64,000 nt of DNA from Neoceratodus forsteri (GCA_016271365.2 CM028136.1:467540001-467604000), one strand, 5' to 3'; counted from the first letter of the stretch, positions 1 to 11,112 are shown. Made by a program: numbers and translations. The notes: generated by a model not told the origin, from the letters alone.

Positions 1-2
1 GT

Positions 3-143
3 ATTAACGAAGTACAAAATAATACACCATTAGCCACACTATGGACATCAGGAAGATATCAATTAAACAGAGGTAAGAGTGATACCCAGATGGTTGCAGA
101 TTTTATAGAAAGTTGGGAGGACTTTGTTATGGAACAAGAATAA
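3..143 (+). other. Short unassigned open stretch ending in a stop
   Basis: The frame starting at base 3 is open from the window edge to a TAA at 141-143. Its composition looks protein-like (W-T-S-G-R-Y, then V-A-D-F-I-E-S-W near the end). It could be the last ~46 codons of a coding region lying outside the window, or chance. It stops just before the minus-strand LINE-A remnant begins. I do not recognise it. Confidence 0.2.
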
Positions 144-149
144 CATCAG

Positions 150-574
150 GAAAAATCTGCAACTGTATTTATTAATAGTATAGAAAGTTTACACTTCTTC
201 ACCAAAATTAGGATGTTTATTAAGTAATGAGTTGTAGTATACTATCCAGGTCTCTTTAGGAATATATATCAGCAGTTTTAGGTTCTGATTGTTAGTCCCT
301 TTGGATGCTAATGGCCAAAAGAGACTAGAATCACCCTCCTTAATGGCTTGATACATTACTTCCCACTGTTTATATGTGAACTCATTTTTTGGGGGGCGAG
401 GAATTTTTTATAATCACCACAAGCTTTATTTAGCTTTAACATCGCCCTCTTAGTCAGGTTGTTTTAGGTTTGCCTAATGAGCCTCGCTAAGTTTCCTTTC
501 TCTCTCATACATTGGCCATCAAACCATGATACCGACTTAGGCTTGCTAATGTTTGTGCAATAGATCTCTTTATT
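150..574 (-). pseudogene. LINE-A: segment following the endonuclease (linker / RT N-terminus), decayed
   Basis: Read on the minus strand, a tryptophan-phenylalanine-aspartate-...-cysteine motif lies at about 505-530. This is the 'PWFD.EC' type motif that follows the endonuclease in I/Jockey-group LINEs. Further on come W-E-V-M-Y-Q-A and E-T-W-I-V-Y-Y, typical of the region leading into the reverse transcriptase. Stops and frameshifts break it. It belongs to the same element as the endonuclease at 1027-1782, from which it is separated by a SINE. The 3' remainder of the element is missing: the homology ends near base 150. Confidence 0.6.
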
Positions 575-575
575 G

Positions 576-1019
576 CAGTGTCAGTGGCTCAGTAGGTAGC
601 ACACTCGCCTCTGAGGCTGGGAGATCTGAGGGCTGTGGGTTCAGTTCCTACATCTGGCACTTGGGTTAATATCCCAGTACTGACACTGTAGTGCAGCATG
701 AGAGGGGTGCTGCACTTCTGAGGTGCCGTCTTTCAGATGAGACGTTAAACTGAGGTCCCATCTGCCTGGATTGGTGGTAGTTCAGGTGGATGCTAAAGAT
801 CCCATGGCACTTATTGAAAAGAGTAGGGGAATTTCCCCGGTGTCCTTGCCAAATTTCCCTCATTCACTAAAAATACCACCAACAGCTTAATCAGGTTCAA
901 GGTCAGTTGGCATTCATCTGTATCCCCCTTCCCTGGGTTGTGCCTGAAAATAGGCAGGATTTGTCTAGTGCACTTACCCGGTCAACAAAAACTAAATAAA
1001 GAAATAAAAAAATTATTCA
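576..1019 (+). mobile_element. tRNA-derived SINE (V-SINE/DeuSINE-like central region)
   Basis: A Pol III A-box-like stretch (TGGCTCAGTAGGTAGCAC, 585-602) and a good B box (GGTTCAGTTCC, ~638-648) form a tRNA-like head. The body holds the 'GGTGCCGTCTTTCAGATGAG' block (~722-741) and 'GATCCCATGGCACTTATTG' (~798), which are widespread in vertebrate V-SINE/DeuSINE-type elements. The 3' end reads ACCCGGTCAACAAAAACTAA and is A/T-rich. Direct repeats TTTATTG at 569-575 and 1020-1026 are a likely target-site duplication. It is inserted in LINE-A. The same ACCCGGT-AACAAAA tail recurs inverted near 19590, suggesting a shared LINE partner tail. Confidence 0.8.
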
Positions 1020-1026
1020 TTTATTG

Positions 1027-1782
1027 ATATCCTAAATTCAATAGCTGATTAACTTGCTCACTTTTGAGATCAGTCTGTATACTATAATAAAGGTGGACAA
1101 AACTAGGGGAATATATTAAATTTGATACTCCATTCATGGCCTTGTTGTTCAGCCTTAATCTCTTTTTCCCTTGTATTTCAACCTCCGCCATAGGCTTTAT
1201 TGGAGAAAAGGTGTTGCTATCAAAGTTCCTAAAGGCCAATGAAATTGCTGCATGATCACTTTCTGTTTGCATAACCACCTCCAGTCTCTTAAAGGATTGA
1301 TAACTAAGAGGGGAACATAAAATAAAATCAATCCTACCTACCTAGTGGGGAGAAAATGTGCTTGCCCCATCCTGGTCCCCCTCCAGTCTCCCATTGAGAA
1401 TCAGGAAATTATTATCCATGATGAAAATTTGAAAACATCTCCCTGCCTCATTTACAATCATGTCGGTTGTTGTTTTTTGTTCATAGTCTGACATGTATAA
1501 TTGTTCTCGCAATGCCAGTAAATTATCGAAATTTGCTATCCTAGCATTAAAATCACCTTCTAATAATACAGTATCTACAGTATTGAGCTGTATGAGTGAA
1601 TCTATTTCTGTAGACAATTTAAGCCAAATGTCATATGTAGGGTGAGCATGAAAACTTGGGGGGATATATACATTCACAATCCAAACTATAGAAGAATGCC
1701 AATTGACTACTACCATGAGAATTTCAGGGGTGAGAGAATAACTTTTTAGTACCCTTAATCCATCCCTGATTTTTATCAGAAG
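1027..1782 (-). pseudogene. LINE-A: apurinic-type endonuclease domain
   Basis: The minus-strand reading shows the APE-type endonuclease of a non-LTR retrotransposon. It contains V-N-V-Y-I-P-P, then the catalytic G-D-F-N-A-R block (about 1540), then L-N-G-R-..-G-D-..-G-A-S-T-F (about 1370), and finally the terminal E-S-D-H-A-A-I-S motif (about 1255). These are in the correct order but in two frames (breaks around 1279-1341). The domain is truncated at 1782 by the CR1-1 insertion; its N-terminal part resumes at 10914-11112, so the two are one gene. Motif spacing resembles I/Jockey-group (Vingi/Ingi-like) elements. Clade placement is by eye. Confidence 0.75.
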
Positions 1783-2157
1783 ACAGTAGGGAGGGCTGGG
1801 GGTATACTGGGATGCACAGGGAGAGGCATCACCAGCAGAAAACAGGAAGTTGTTATCCCTCTGTACAGACAGTTGGTGAGACCCCATCTGGAGTACTGCG
1901 TCCAGTTCTGGAGACCCCATCTCTGCAAGGACATAGAGAGGATAGAGGCAGTCCAGAGGAGGGCAACTAAAATGGTGCAGGGTCTGCAAGAGAAGCCGTA
2001 TGAGGAGAGACTAAAGGAGCTTAATATGTATACCCTTGAGGAAAGAAGGGAGAGGGGGGACATGATAAAAACTTTTAAGTACCTCAGTGGAATCAACAAA
2101 GTCAAAGAGGGTAGCATCTTTCAGAAAAAGAGACGTGCAAGAACAAGGGGACACATT
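1783..2157 (+). pseudogene. CR1-1: C-terminal reverse transcriptase fragment (left half)
   Basis: The plus strand encodes the conserved CR1 C-terminal block: R-P-H-L-E-Y-C-V-Q-F-W-R-P, then A-V-Q-R-R-A-T-K-M-V-Q-G, Y-E-E-R-L-K-E-L, and R-E-R-G-D-M-I-K-T-F-K-Y-L. It is a 5'-truncated CR1 inserted into the LINE-A endonuclease. It stops at about 2157, where LINE-B begins; the remaining CR1 3' end is at 10621-10913. The long open frame (1873-2199) runs a little past the junction. Confidence 0.85.
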
Positions 2158-2292
2158 TTCAGTTCAGTTCAGTTCAGTTTATTAGAAAAAGTGTATTAAA
2201 ATCAGTACAATTTGTTACACTTACAAATTAACAGAGGATCATAATCTTTAAGACAAAATAATTTATCAACAATACAAAATACTATTAAACAT

Positions 2293-3203
2293 TCACTGTC
2301 TAGCTAGAAAAAATTTGGCCAGGCCAAACATCAATTTAATTGACTCCATATTTAAAATTTGATTTATGTAATATTCATCTATCCCAGCCATAAATTTAGG
2401 AAGGAGAGCCTTGATGTATTCTGTCCTTCGTTCTGACCAGCTTTCACAGTCAAATAATATGTGCAAAATCCTTGGATTAGAAATATTCAGGCATGAACAA
2501 CCTCCATTTTTCATTTTATAGAAACAGTTGTTAATGTTATGATAAGTATTTCCCATACAAGCTAATCTCACTTTACAAAGTATATTTCTATGTAATTTAT
2601 TTTCACATAAAGCAAGGTATTTTTCTTGACCCCAAGTCAACTTGATTTTTGAATATAACCCCAAAGGATCTAAATCATGGATAATACTAAAATCTGTTTG
2701 AATAGCTACATCTTTAATCCTTTGTTTAACACTATTCAAATAGGTTAAGGGTGAGTTTACTATAAAAGTGGACCATAGGTCTCCCCAGCCTACAGTATAC
2801 TTTTTAAAATATTATTTAAATTAGAAAACCAACAATTTCTCAGACTCAAATCACATAAATTTTTATAGAATTCTAACCAACACATTTTGGGTAATCTTTC
2901 ACTATCCATTTGAATTATCTTTCCCCAGTAATTTGTCACCCTTAACAATATTTTAGTGTTAATAGAAAGCAAGCCTGATTCAAGTCTGAGAAAAGAAGAA
3001 GAAGTATCTCATGGTAAATTTAAAGTTATTTTCAAAAATTGATTTTGAATACATTCAATATTTAGCTTCCTCAGAAGCAAAGGTAATCCCCAAATTTCAG
3101 AACCATACAGTGTTTGAGACAATAATTTGGCCTCAAAAGTTCTTTTAAGGGCCAAAAAAGAGTTATTTGCAAATTTATTTGCAAAATTTCTTATGGCTCC
3201 CAT
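2293..3203 (-). pseudogene. LINE-B ORF2: C-terminal domain
   Basis: Three open pieces on the minus strand (3203-3009, 2972-2790, 2739-2293) together give the region after the reverse transcriptase. One finds F-E-A-K-L-L-S-Q-T-L-Y-G-S-E-I-W-G, then Q-N-Q-F-L-K, and near the end C-S-C-L-N...H-I-L-F-D-C-E. The spaced Cys/His pattern looks like the zinc-knuckle-like tail of I/Jockey-type ORF2 proteins. Frameshifts separate the pieces. The same block order is seen in LINE-C (60919-61740), so the two are related. Confidence 0.65.
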
Positions 3204-4190
3204 CGATTTATATGAGCTATTTTTAAGATCAGAAAAAAGAAGTTTCCATGACCACTTAGAATCAATTTTTATTCCAAGATAATTAAATTATTGGACCACT
3301 TCAAATTTATTCCCAGTGATATTCCAAAAATCTTTCTCCAATTTAGGTTTTCCCAATATTAGAACTTTGGATTTCTCTATATTTAACTCAAGATCTAAAT
3401 CAAATAATGAATCCATAATATTAATTAAACCTTGTTTAAGACCTAGTGGTGTCTGGGAAATAATAATTGCTTAATCAGCATAAAGTAGTATCTGAATTTT
3501 TTCATTATTTATAGTAGGGGCAAACGTATCTATTCTTGAAATATTAATAATAAGTATTTCTACATACAAATTAAATAGAATAGGCGCGAGTAAGCAGCCT
3601 TGCTTTACTCCCTTGGTTATGGATATTTCTTTAGACGAGACACCAACCCTCCCAAATCATACTATTGCTACTGTATCTTGATATAGAAGTTTTAAGATGG
3701 ATAACAAATGAGGGGCGATATTAAATTTTGCCAATATATCCCACAGTTTCCATCTATTCACTGAATCAAAGGCAGCTCTTATATCTAAAAAAGCCAAATA
3801 GAGTGGGCCCTTTTTATAGTGAACATACTTATCTACCAAATAATTCAAAGTAAATAAAAGATTCAAAGAGCTACATTTTCTTTTAAACCCACATTGAAAT
3901 TTAGAAAGCAGCTTTCTTTCTGCAACCCATAACTCCAATCTTGAAAGGATTACTCTAGCAGACACTTTTTGAACTACAGGGAGAAGCGTAATAGGCCTGT
4001 AATTTTTGGTATCTTCTTTGTCCCCCTTTTTATACAATGGGACAATAATACCTTTATTCCAGTCCAATGGAAGTTTCAGCTGAGAACAAATTGCACAAAA
4101 AACTGGGGTAAGAATACTAGCCTAAAATTCTGGGTTATGTAAGAAAATCTCGGCCGGAAGACCATCAACCCCTGCTGCCTTATTTCTTTT
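3204..4190 (-). pseudogene. LINE-B ORF2: reverse transcriptase core
   Basis: The minus-strand open piece 4067-3657 carries W-N-K-G-I-I-V-P-L-Y-K-K-G-D, N-Y-R-P-I-T-L-L-P-V, and L-A-F-L-D-I-R-A-A-F-D-S-V-N. These are the standard early motifs of a LINE reverse transcriptase. The YADD catalytic box, at about 3485-3470, reads Y-A-D followed by a stop where the second aspartate should be, so this copy cannot encode active enzyme. The frame beyond it continues with I-K-P/N-W-type residues. Confidence 0.75.
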
Positions 4191-4196
4191 TTGAGC

Positions 4197-4955
4197 TCAA
4201 ATGGCCATTTCAACTTCCTTCACAGAAAACACAAAAATATTTTCATCTATGAAAGATTTGCCAGAACTTAAAATTGTATGATGGCTACCTAGGACACCAC
4301 TCGTATTCCTATATACTTCATTAAAATGAGAGACCCATTTCTCAGCACTGATTAATCCAAACATATTATAATGTACATCATTGTCATTATAACCAATGGC
4401 CACCATATTCCAAAAAGCCCTAGAATCTTTCCTAAATATACAATCTTGAAGTTGTTCCCACAGTTTTATTTTATATAGTTTCTTTTTATGAACTAATAAC
4501 TTCCTATACTCATTTCTCAATTTTTTTAAAGCTCCCAGTACTGAGTCAGAAGGTAGGCTTGATCTAATTTTCCCAACTTTTTTAATTTCTTTTCTAAGAT
4601 TATAACATTCAATATCAAACCATGGTTTCTCAGTATTAATCATATAACTTCTTTTTGGTCTCTCATAAGCACCTAATTCATCCTGACAAGACTTAAGTAA
4701 CACATCAAATCTTTTTATTGTATCATCTCCTTCTCCCTTATTAAACACTAAAATACTACTTATATTATATTGTAGTTTCTCTCTCATAATTAGATCCTCT
4801 AGAGTTACCTTAGAAAACTCATTCCATTGGATTTTTTTCCCATACTTAATGCACATATTTTGATCTGCTATAATTTCCTCCTTGGTATTTATTTTTCTAA
4901 TTTTGAAAGCTGTATACAGTGTGCACAATACTGGAAAATGGTCACTGTCCCACAT
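4197..4955 (-). pseudogene. LINE-B ORF2: end of endonuclease and linker to RT
   Basis: The minus-strand frame contains D-S-D-H-F-P-V-L near 4940, the terminal catalytic SDH motif of the endonuclease. It is followed by K-P-W-F-D-I-E-C (about 4630) and a basic, coiled linker rich in Lys and Glu. It directly adjoins the 3' end of SINE-A copy 1. Joining it across the SINE to the F-E-V-L-K-T segment at 5540 restores the usual EN order, confirming that the SINE interrupts one gene. Confidence 0.7.
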
Positions 4956-4956
4956 T

Positions 4957-5516
4957 TTTTTTCTGTGTAATCTTTTTCTCCCTCCTACATGCTCCTCAAC
5001 AGCCACTCCTTCAGGCTTGCCAAGGCAGTCTCCAGATCCATCCGTCCTTCTGAGACTCCACCTGCCTCAGATCACAGCCGATCCCCAGGGTGACCCGGCG
5101 TAACCCTTTTGCTGGATGGGGCCCCCTCCTCCGAGGGGGAAGGCACCGGTCAGGGGGAAGCCAGCACTACTATTTCTTTTAGCCCCAGGGATGCTGCTGA
5201 GGCGGGGAGCTCAGTCAGACTATTGATGGCCTCAGAGCGCCGGGCGGCCATCATCCAGCTACCGTAAAGCGGTATTTCTGCTTTTCTGGTGTTCCCTCCA
5301 TCTTGCATGCATCAGCAGTGCTTCTGGTCTCCACCAGGAGCTGCTGCAGCATGGCAAGCTCCCACTACCCACCCCTGGGAGAGCAGTCCTCCAGACGCTC
5401 GATCCTCTCCCGCCTCTGCCAGTCCCCGATGACCTGAGTCCATTCCTGAACTCGGATCGCCGGTGTGGACTGAGGTAAGGCGCCAGCGCCTCAACCCTCT
5501 GTGCCACTGGGCCGGC
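4957..5516 (-). mobile_element. SINE-A copy 1 (tRNA-headed SINE, ~560 bp)
   Basis: First of four minus-strand copies of one SINE family (others at 18882, 24928 and 62044). The 5' head is at the right end: CCAGTGGCACAGAGGGTTGAGGCGCTGGC as the A-box region (split here only for description), then a degenerate B box (GAGTTCAGGAATG, ~5449). Its body shares with copy 3 a block containing GAGGGGGAAGGCACC (5135-5149). The 3' end is A-rich on the minus strand. Flanking CATTTTTTT (about 4953) and CATGTTTTT (5517-5525) look like an imperfect target-site duplication. It sits in LINE-B, between the GDFN and SDH endonuclease blocks. Confidence 0.7.
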
Positions 5517-6250
5517 CATGTTTTTAATACTTCAAATTTTTTAACCATTCTATATTCACTTGGCTCTATAACACATAAATCTAAAACAGCTCCACCATTT
5601 CTTGTGGGAAAAGTGTACTCTCCCTGCCAATCTCCCCTAGTGCACCCATTCAGGACTCTCAGACAAAACTTATCAAAAAGTTGTAAGATAGATTTTCCTT
5701 GGATTGTTACCCTCTTATCTTTTGAGTCCCTTATAGGGATGTTAAAAACATCATCTAATCCCCATTCTATTTTTTTTTCCTCTAATTGATCTCCAATATG
5801 GGCATTGAAATCCCCTGCTAATAATTTACTCCCTGGAAATCTAAATTTGATAGACTCCAAGCTATCCTCTAACATTTTAGTCACTTTCTGAAAATCAGAC
5901 AGTATAAAACCAGGGGGAATATACACATTATACAGTATCAAAACATTGCTATCATCAGCAATCACTAGATAAAAAAAACAATTATTATAAGAACCAACCT
6001 CAATTAACTTATAATTTAGACTAGTATCTATCAGAATAAGCAGACCTCCTTTTAACCATCCAATTTTTTTCCCTATAAGCAGGGGAAGACCAAATATTAA
6101 ACCCTTCTATTATTTGTTCATTAGAATTTTGCATCCATGTCTCTTGAAGCAGTATAATGGAAAATTGTCTTAACCATCTTATACAATCTTTATCTAACAA
6201 TTTACTCTTCAATCCTGCTATATTCCAACTAAGAAAGTTAATCTTATTCC
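5517..6250 (-). pseudogene. LINE-B ORF2: endonuclease N-terminal and central part
   Basis: On the minus strand the domain begins near 6240 with L-S-W-N-I-A-G-L, followed by I-I-L-L-Q-E-T-W (about 6135). Next come Y-N-V-Y-I-P-P-G, the G-D-F-N-A-H-I-G catalytic block (about 5810) and L-N-G-C-T-R-G-D...Y-T-F (about 5640). This is the order of an APE-like endonuclease, which nicks target DNA for target-primed reverse transcription. The N-terminal block is separated from the rest by a frameshift near 6020. The C-terminal SDH lies beyond the SINE at 4940. Confidence 0.75.
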
Positions 6251-6272
6251 TTAACTTCCCTCTAGTATGCAG

Positions 6273-8375
6273 TCAATTTGTTTCAGCAAAACTGCTTATA
6301 GTTGAGGCTAGACTTTCAATACTGATTATGGTATCGCTCTTATCTGAAGAAATAGAAGTTTCCACGGAGACCTCATCCTCTAAAATTACACTACTATTTA
6401 TTCTTACACCAAGTTGTTTTCTACCTCTTATCATTACCAATTCTTCTTTGTCCCCCTTTAGGCTATGAACAGTTTCATTTGGCATCATACAAGCAGTTAT
6501 CCGAGGCTGTTTCAGGCCATGGAAACCACCCATTCCATCATTCTTGTCTATGCAGTTTTTAGATGTTTCTGTATCTAAATCTTTATCTGAGGTCAATGTC
6601 ATTGTTGCATCCAAATATAATCCAACATCTAAGAATTTTCCTTTCATACCCATTAGTTTTCTCCTTTTATCTACATTGAGAACCACACAAACCCATCCTT
6701 TATAGGGACTAGCAAAATACCTATAGACAGATTTGATGTCCTGCCAGCTAAATTTGTTTCCCATAAAACCTTTAATCAAATTGTAAATTGTGAGCTTAAG
6801 GATATAATTATTTTCTGATTTAACTTTAGGAAGTCCTTTTATAAATAGAGTAGGTAATAGGTCTCCTGTCATAATCAGCCGTTCTTTCTTTTCCTCCCTT
6901 GTTTCTAGTAAGTTAGCCTTAACCCCTTTTTCTGGTCCAATAATTTTGTTACTTAGATTTCTAAAATGCACTCCACACATTTTTGTTTTTTTGTCAATCT
7001 CAACCTTCTTCTGTGACATCTGAGTTTTATGTTTGGCTATGGTTACAATATCTGTTTGATTTATATTGCCCTTTTTTTAGATAAATCTTCCCTCATGATA
7101 TTTTTTTTTACTTCCTAAATAATCTATTTTATTGTTTCCATCACCAGACTTCCTAGCCTTTTCCTTTAATTGCATTTTCCTTTCCTTAAGGTCCCTTATC
7201 AATAAGTTGATTTCTTCAACCTCTTTTTTTGAGATTGAGTCAGTAATTGATTTTATACTCCGCTCCACTTGAGTTTCTGATTTGTTGTACTTATCAATTT
7301 TCCCTTTGTTGATCTTAGCTTTTCGGAATTTATTAAGGTTAGATTGATTTGGAGCTACATTTTTTTTTCTGTTTCTATTTCTATTTCTATTTCTATGGCT
7401 GTTTCTATTGCTACAGCCTGCGTTTTCATAACAGCTCTATGACAGCTACAATTTTCTTTATCTGAAACATAGAATTCAACAAGTGTCCTAACAATAGTAA
7501 CCAATTCCAAAAGCTGGTTATTACCAAAATTGATTTCTTTTTTAAATCATTTAGTTTAGATATTAAATTTCCATTTTCACCACCAATAAACTCATCATTT
7601 TTGCCACAAGAAGGAACTTTATCTTTATCTTTCAAATGTGTATAGCTATGTCCACCTTCGCCCAGCAACGATGGTTTCTTTATATTATCAGTTATTAATT
7701 TCCCATCTACATTGCCAAGCTGGGTAAAAGGAGACAAAAAGGAATCAAAATCTTTTTTTAAAAATCTACTTTTTGTAAGTTGTAAGTCAGGTAGATTAAT
7801 GCTTTAATCTCCTTTAATAATTTCCCGGCACTTTGAAATTGGTTTTATAGATCTTACTTCATCAGAGACACTTTTTAATTTATTGCCGTCATTCAAAACT
7901 GGGGTTGACAATTATCCAAATTCTGGATCTTTTTTGACACATAACTAAGGCCTCCCCCTATAAGTTCAGACAAATGTAATTCAGGAGCTACAGCTGATAA
8001 ATTCTTCACACATTGATTCTCTGATATAATATCTAATGATCTCCCTATTACTTCACTTCTCAAACATGGTTGATTTCGATTTGTATAATTCTCAGAGACT
8101 TCTTCTAGGCTTCTGATTTTTCTTAACAATGGATGCATAGATATCTGGGACTCTTGAGATCCAGACCCTACTGGAGATGAAGTCACTTTAGGGGCAAAGG
8201 GTTTTATTATTTTATTATTTCTTAACTCTATCTGATTAATTGGTGATTTAAAAAACTGTGTTATTTTTTTTATTTAACCCTATTGGGACCTTCTCCACTA
8301 GTTTCAATCCTTTTATCCTTTTATTAGGCCCCTTTTTACCATAGGTTTTCAGAACCTTCTTCATTTTAACTTTGG
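6273..8375 (-). pseudogene. LINE-B ORF1 (long, basic/serine-rich, broken by frameshifts)
   Basis: Upstream of ORF2 on the minus strand, several consecutive open pieces (8186-7893, 7737-7426, 7268-7077, 7019-6273) appear to be one ORF1 of roughly 650-700 codons. A lysine-rich start (M-K-K-V-L-K-T-Y-G-K-K-G) lies near 8365. The C-terminal 248-codon piece has G-W-V-C-V-V-L-N-V-D-K-R-R-K-L, which could be one strand of an RRM-like fold, but I cannot confirm that. The product would be the RNA-binding partner protein of the element. No zinc knuckle is obvious. Confidence 0.5.
7367..7402. repeat. (TTTCTA)n simple repeat in LINE-B ORF1
   Basis: About five tandem TTTCTA hexamers. On the LINE-B coding strand this reads as alternating Ile/Glu codons, so it may be an in-frame low-complexity stretch of ORF1 rather than a later expansion. 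Confidence 0.8.
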
Positions 8376-10620
8376 GCCCCCCTTTTTTTTAAACTTCCAA
8401 CAGTAGATAACAAACAAAAAGTAATAATATCCGCACAAAAAAAATCTAAATAAACTAAACAGAGAAATCTAAAACCGAGATACAAATCTTCTCAATCTTC
8501 ACACCCTTATAGATCTCAAAACTTCGTTCGTTCATTCTCAGTCTTATTTGGGTTGATGGTTTTTATAAAAACTTCAGAGAGATATCAGCAACAACCAAAA
8601 AAAAAAAAAAAATCAAATAACCAAGCAATCAGGAAGTCAAGTAGTCATATAATTGTATGTTCGGCAAATCCAGAATGGAGATACAGCAGAGATGGTAACC
8701 AATTATCCACTTGGCATTGCAGTTCACAGGCTTGCTTACTGAATGGTAATTTGGATAGTGATTTTCCCCAAATGTTAAACACACTAGATGGTATCCAATT
8801 ATCCACTTAACGCTGCAATTCACTGTGTTGCTGATTTGATAGTAATTCTGGTAGTAGTTTTCCCCAAGTGTTAAGCACACTAAAACAAAGGGAAAAAAAC
8901 TTATAAGAATTAAGAATGTCCCCAATAAAACAAGAATCGGTCAGTTAACAATCGGATAACAATTAACAACGAAATAAGAACACAGTGAGATGTGGGTAAA
9001 AAGACTAAAAAAAACACAGGGTCACAAAAGGAATATGTGCAATGATTACAATAGTATCAGCCAGTATAATAAAAATACCAATAAAATGACCATCTAAATC
9101 TCTAAATTGATTTAAAAAATTTAAAGCAAAAAGGGGAGATAAAACAATAAAAAATAGGCTTTAGGGAATAGCACTTTATGCTGAAATACGTTATCAGTAG
9201 AGTAAAACGATAGTGTAGATAAAACACTTACTCTTGCACTTAGATGTAAGCTTTCCTTCCCCACACAAGGTACAGCAGCTTCAAGAATGCGCTCACACTT
9301 TCAATACATAGAGATGGAAACTCAAACCCAAAAAATACAACGACGATACGGAACAGCTTAATCAGCGCAGTTACAGTTGCGGTTGTATTCACAAATTTAA
9401 CTATAGTGCTTCAAAGCAATTAAAATGGAGCAAGAAACCACAAAACAGCTCAGAGCAGTACAAAACAGCATGAAGAACAATGCACATGCTTCGGAACAGG
9501 CAGATAAATGAATGAATGAATTACTGCGAGATGTGCATGCTCTTTATACGTCTATGGAACCTCCCTTCATTAACATATGGCATGAATTACAAACCAAAAA
9601 GAAAAAATAAAGAAAAAAAAAATATATATAAAATCAAAGCCTAAAATCTCTACCAATATATAAGTGATTTCAAAAACATACTCTATACCCTTATAAATCT
9701 TTTTCTTAAAGCGAAGATATAAAAATAAAATAAAATGTCAAAACTGTGCAAGTCTGTGTCAGTCTGTATACAAAATCACTTAACTTTGTCAGTTTTTAAC
9801 AGATTGTAGACAGATATAAAATTCAGATGACGGACTCCACTAATCATAGAGGCGTTGATGTTTAGCTTTCTTCTTCTCACCGATCTGACTGGCTGCTGTG
9901 TAAAAATCACTGGGACGGATTAATAACCCCCCTCCCTCAATTCAATAGAGTTTCAACACAAAGCAGCCGGTAACTCTCCAGCTTCTCCTCTCCGGACTAT
10001 ATAGCTCTCACAGAGGGTACAAATCAATCTGGGTGGGGGTAGAGACACTATCCATCCTGAAAAAACAAAACACAGCAGAGAAGAGAAAACACCACGCCAG
10101 CAGCTTTACACAATAAGATGGACTGGAAAGGGAGCAGATACAGGCAACAACATCATTCTTTTTCTAAATAAGATACGAACACTGCTCCTCTGCTTCTCAG
10201 TTCTCCTCCTCAAAACTGAGAGCGCGTAGTGAAATAGCTGCCACTTTCTCTGTTAAATTCGTCTCAACACACTCAGTGCAAACTACCTCAAGCTTCAGAC
10301 AGCAGCTCCCGGAACCTTGTCTTTACTTTTTAACTTGGCCGTGTGGCTCCTGTGTCTGCCAGTATCTTTGCCACATTCCACGTCTGTGGATATTTCTCTG
10401 TGATCTTAGATCTTATGTCTTTCAGTTATGAGAAAACAGTTCTACAGTGCATGTACACATGTGTCCAAATACCTGTGTCCCATAGTTATTCTGACAATCC
10501 TAGCACATTACTGTGCTGCTCTAATCTTCAAACCAGCCTCCTTCATAAACCAGTTTATCTTTCTGGGTGCTGACTGCAACAGTTTCTCTGTCTCAGTGAA
10601 GCCTGCAACTTACTGAATAA
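8376..10620 (-). other. LINE-B 5' untranslated region (no gene seen)
   Basis: A 2.2-kb stretch with no convincing coding frame. It holds an A-run at about 8597-8613, a 96-bp tandem duplication (8694-8885), AT-rich tracts, and a less AT-rich segment near 9840-10330. Its right end abuts CR1-1 at about 10620. By position it should contain the LINE promoter, but I see no definite promoter motif. Confidence 0.45.
8694..8885. repeat. Two tandem 96-bp repeats in LINE-B 5' UTR
   Basis: Unit 1 (8694-8789) and unit 2 (8790-8885) both begin GGTA-CCAATTATCCACTT and end near GTTAARCACACTA, with scattered substitutions. The period is 96 bp. The position in the 5' UTR is comparable to the promoter monomers of some L1 lineages, which is an inference. 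Confidence 0.8.
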
Positions 10621-10913
10621 ACGGTCTAAAGATGGGGGGGCAGTTCTGGGGCAATGTGAGGATGTATTTTTTCACAGAGAGGGTAGTGGATGCATGGAAC
10701 AGCCTTCCTGAGGAGTTTGTGGGGTCTAAAACTGTGGGAGAATTCAAGAATGCAGGGGACAGATATAAGGCAATTCTTGTGGGGGGTAGGAAGAAATAGG
10801 CTGTTGGTTAACTAGGATCTGCGGCCTATTCTGTAAGTAGGGAAATGGGCAGACTAGGTGGGCCAAGCGGTCCTTATCTGCCATCAAAGTATGTTTCTAT
10901 GTTTCTACTAAAC
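10621..10913 (+). pseudogene. CR1-1: extreme C-terminus and 3' end (right half)
   Basis: The plus strand encodes the final CR1 block (F-F-T-E-R-V-V-D-A-W-N-S-L-P-type, here starting GGGGGCAGTTCTGGGGCAAT) and ends with CTTATCTGCCATCAAAGTAT followed by GTTTCTATGTTTCTA, the typical CR1 3' terminus. It resumes the CR1 left at 2157, so LINE-B (2158-10620) landed inside this CR1. Beyond 10913 the LINE-A endonuclease continues. Confidence 0.85.
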
Positions 10914-11112
10914 CTCCTTTGTTTCTTCCATGCATTTTCTCTTTGAGTGCAGGGGTGAAATTTGACTTGTAGCCATTAAGATAGGGCTGTTTTAAAGCCC
11001 ATGTTTCTTGAAAAATAATGACTTTGTATCTAGAGACAAAGCTAACCCATTAAGGGTCTGCAAATTTGTTATGGAGTCCTGCTATATTCCAATTAAAGAC
11101 ATTGCAGGTAAC
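10914..11112 (-). pseudogene. LINE-A: endonuclease N-terminus
   Basis: The minus strand reads C-N-V-F-N-W-N-I-A-G-L (about 11100-11065) and V-I-I-F-Q-E-T-W (about 11025-11000), the opening motifs of an APE-type endonuclease. The sequence then runs into W-K-K-Q-R-R at the CR1-1 junction and continues at 1782 with C-L-L-I-K-I-R-D-G. This shows that 1027-1782 and 10914-11112 are one gene split by a 9.1-kb compound insertion. Confidence 0.7.

Larger units (their letters stand above)
2158..10620 (-). mobile_element. LINE-B: near full-length non-LTR retrotransposon, I/Jockey (Vingi/Ingi-like) group
   Basis: An 8.5-kb minus-strand element inserted into CR1-1, whose halves flank it. In element order it has a 5' UTR (10620-8376), ORF1 (8375-6273), ORF2 endonuclease (6250-5517), a SINE insertion, linker (4955-4197), reverse transcriptase (4190-3204) and C-terminal region (3203-2293). 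The 3' end is made of a few copies of the pentamer AACTG (seen as repeated AGTTC at 2158-2177), a short-repeat tail rather than poly(A). Many stops and frameshifts make it inactive. Apart from the SINE I see no large deletion. Clade assignment is tentative. Confidence 0.75.

Noticed and set aside
585..650. A tRNA gene
   Set aside because: A and B boxes are present, but the sequence does not fold into a full cloverleaf and is followed by a SINE body; the heads of SINE-A and SINE-B were rejected as tRNA genes for the same reason.
666..863. Minus-strand 65-codon frame
   Set aside because: It lies antisense within the V-SINE-like element.
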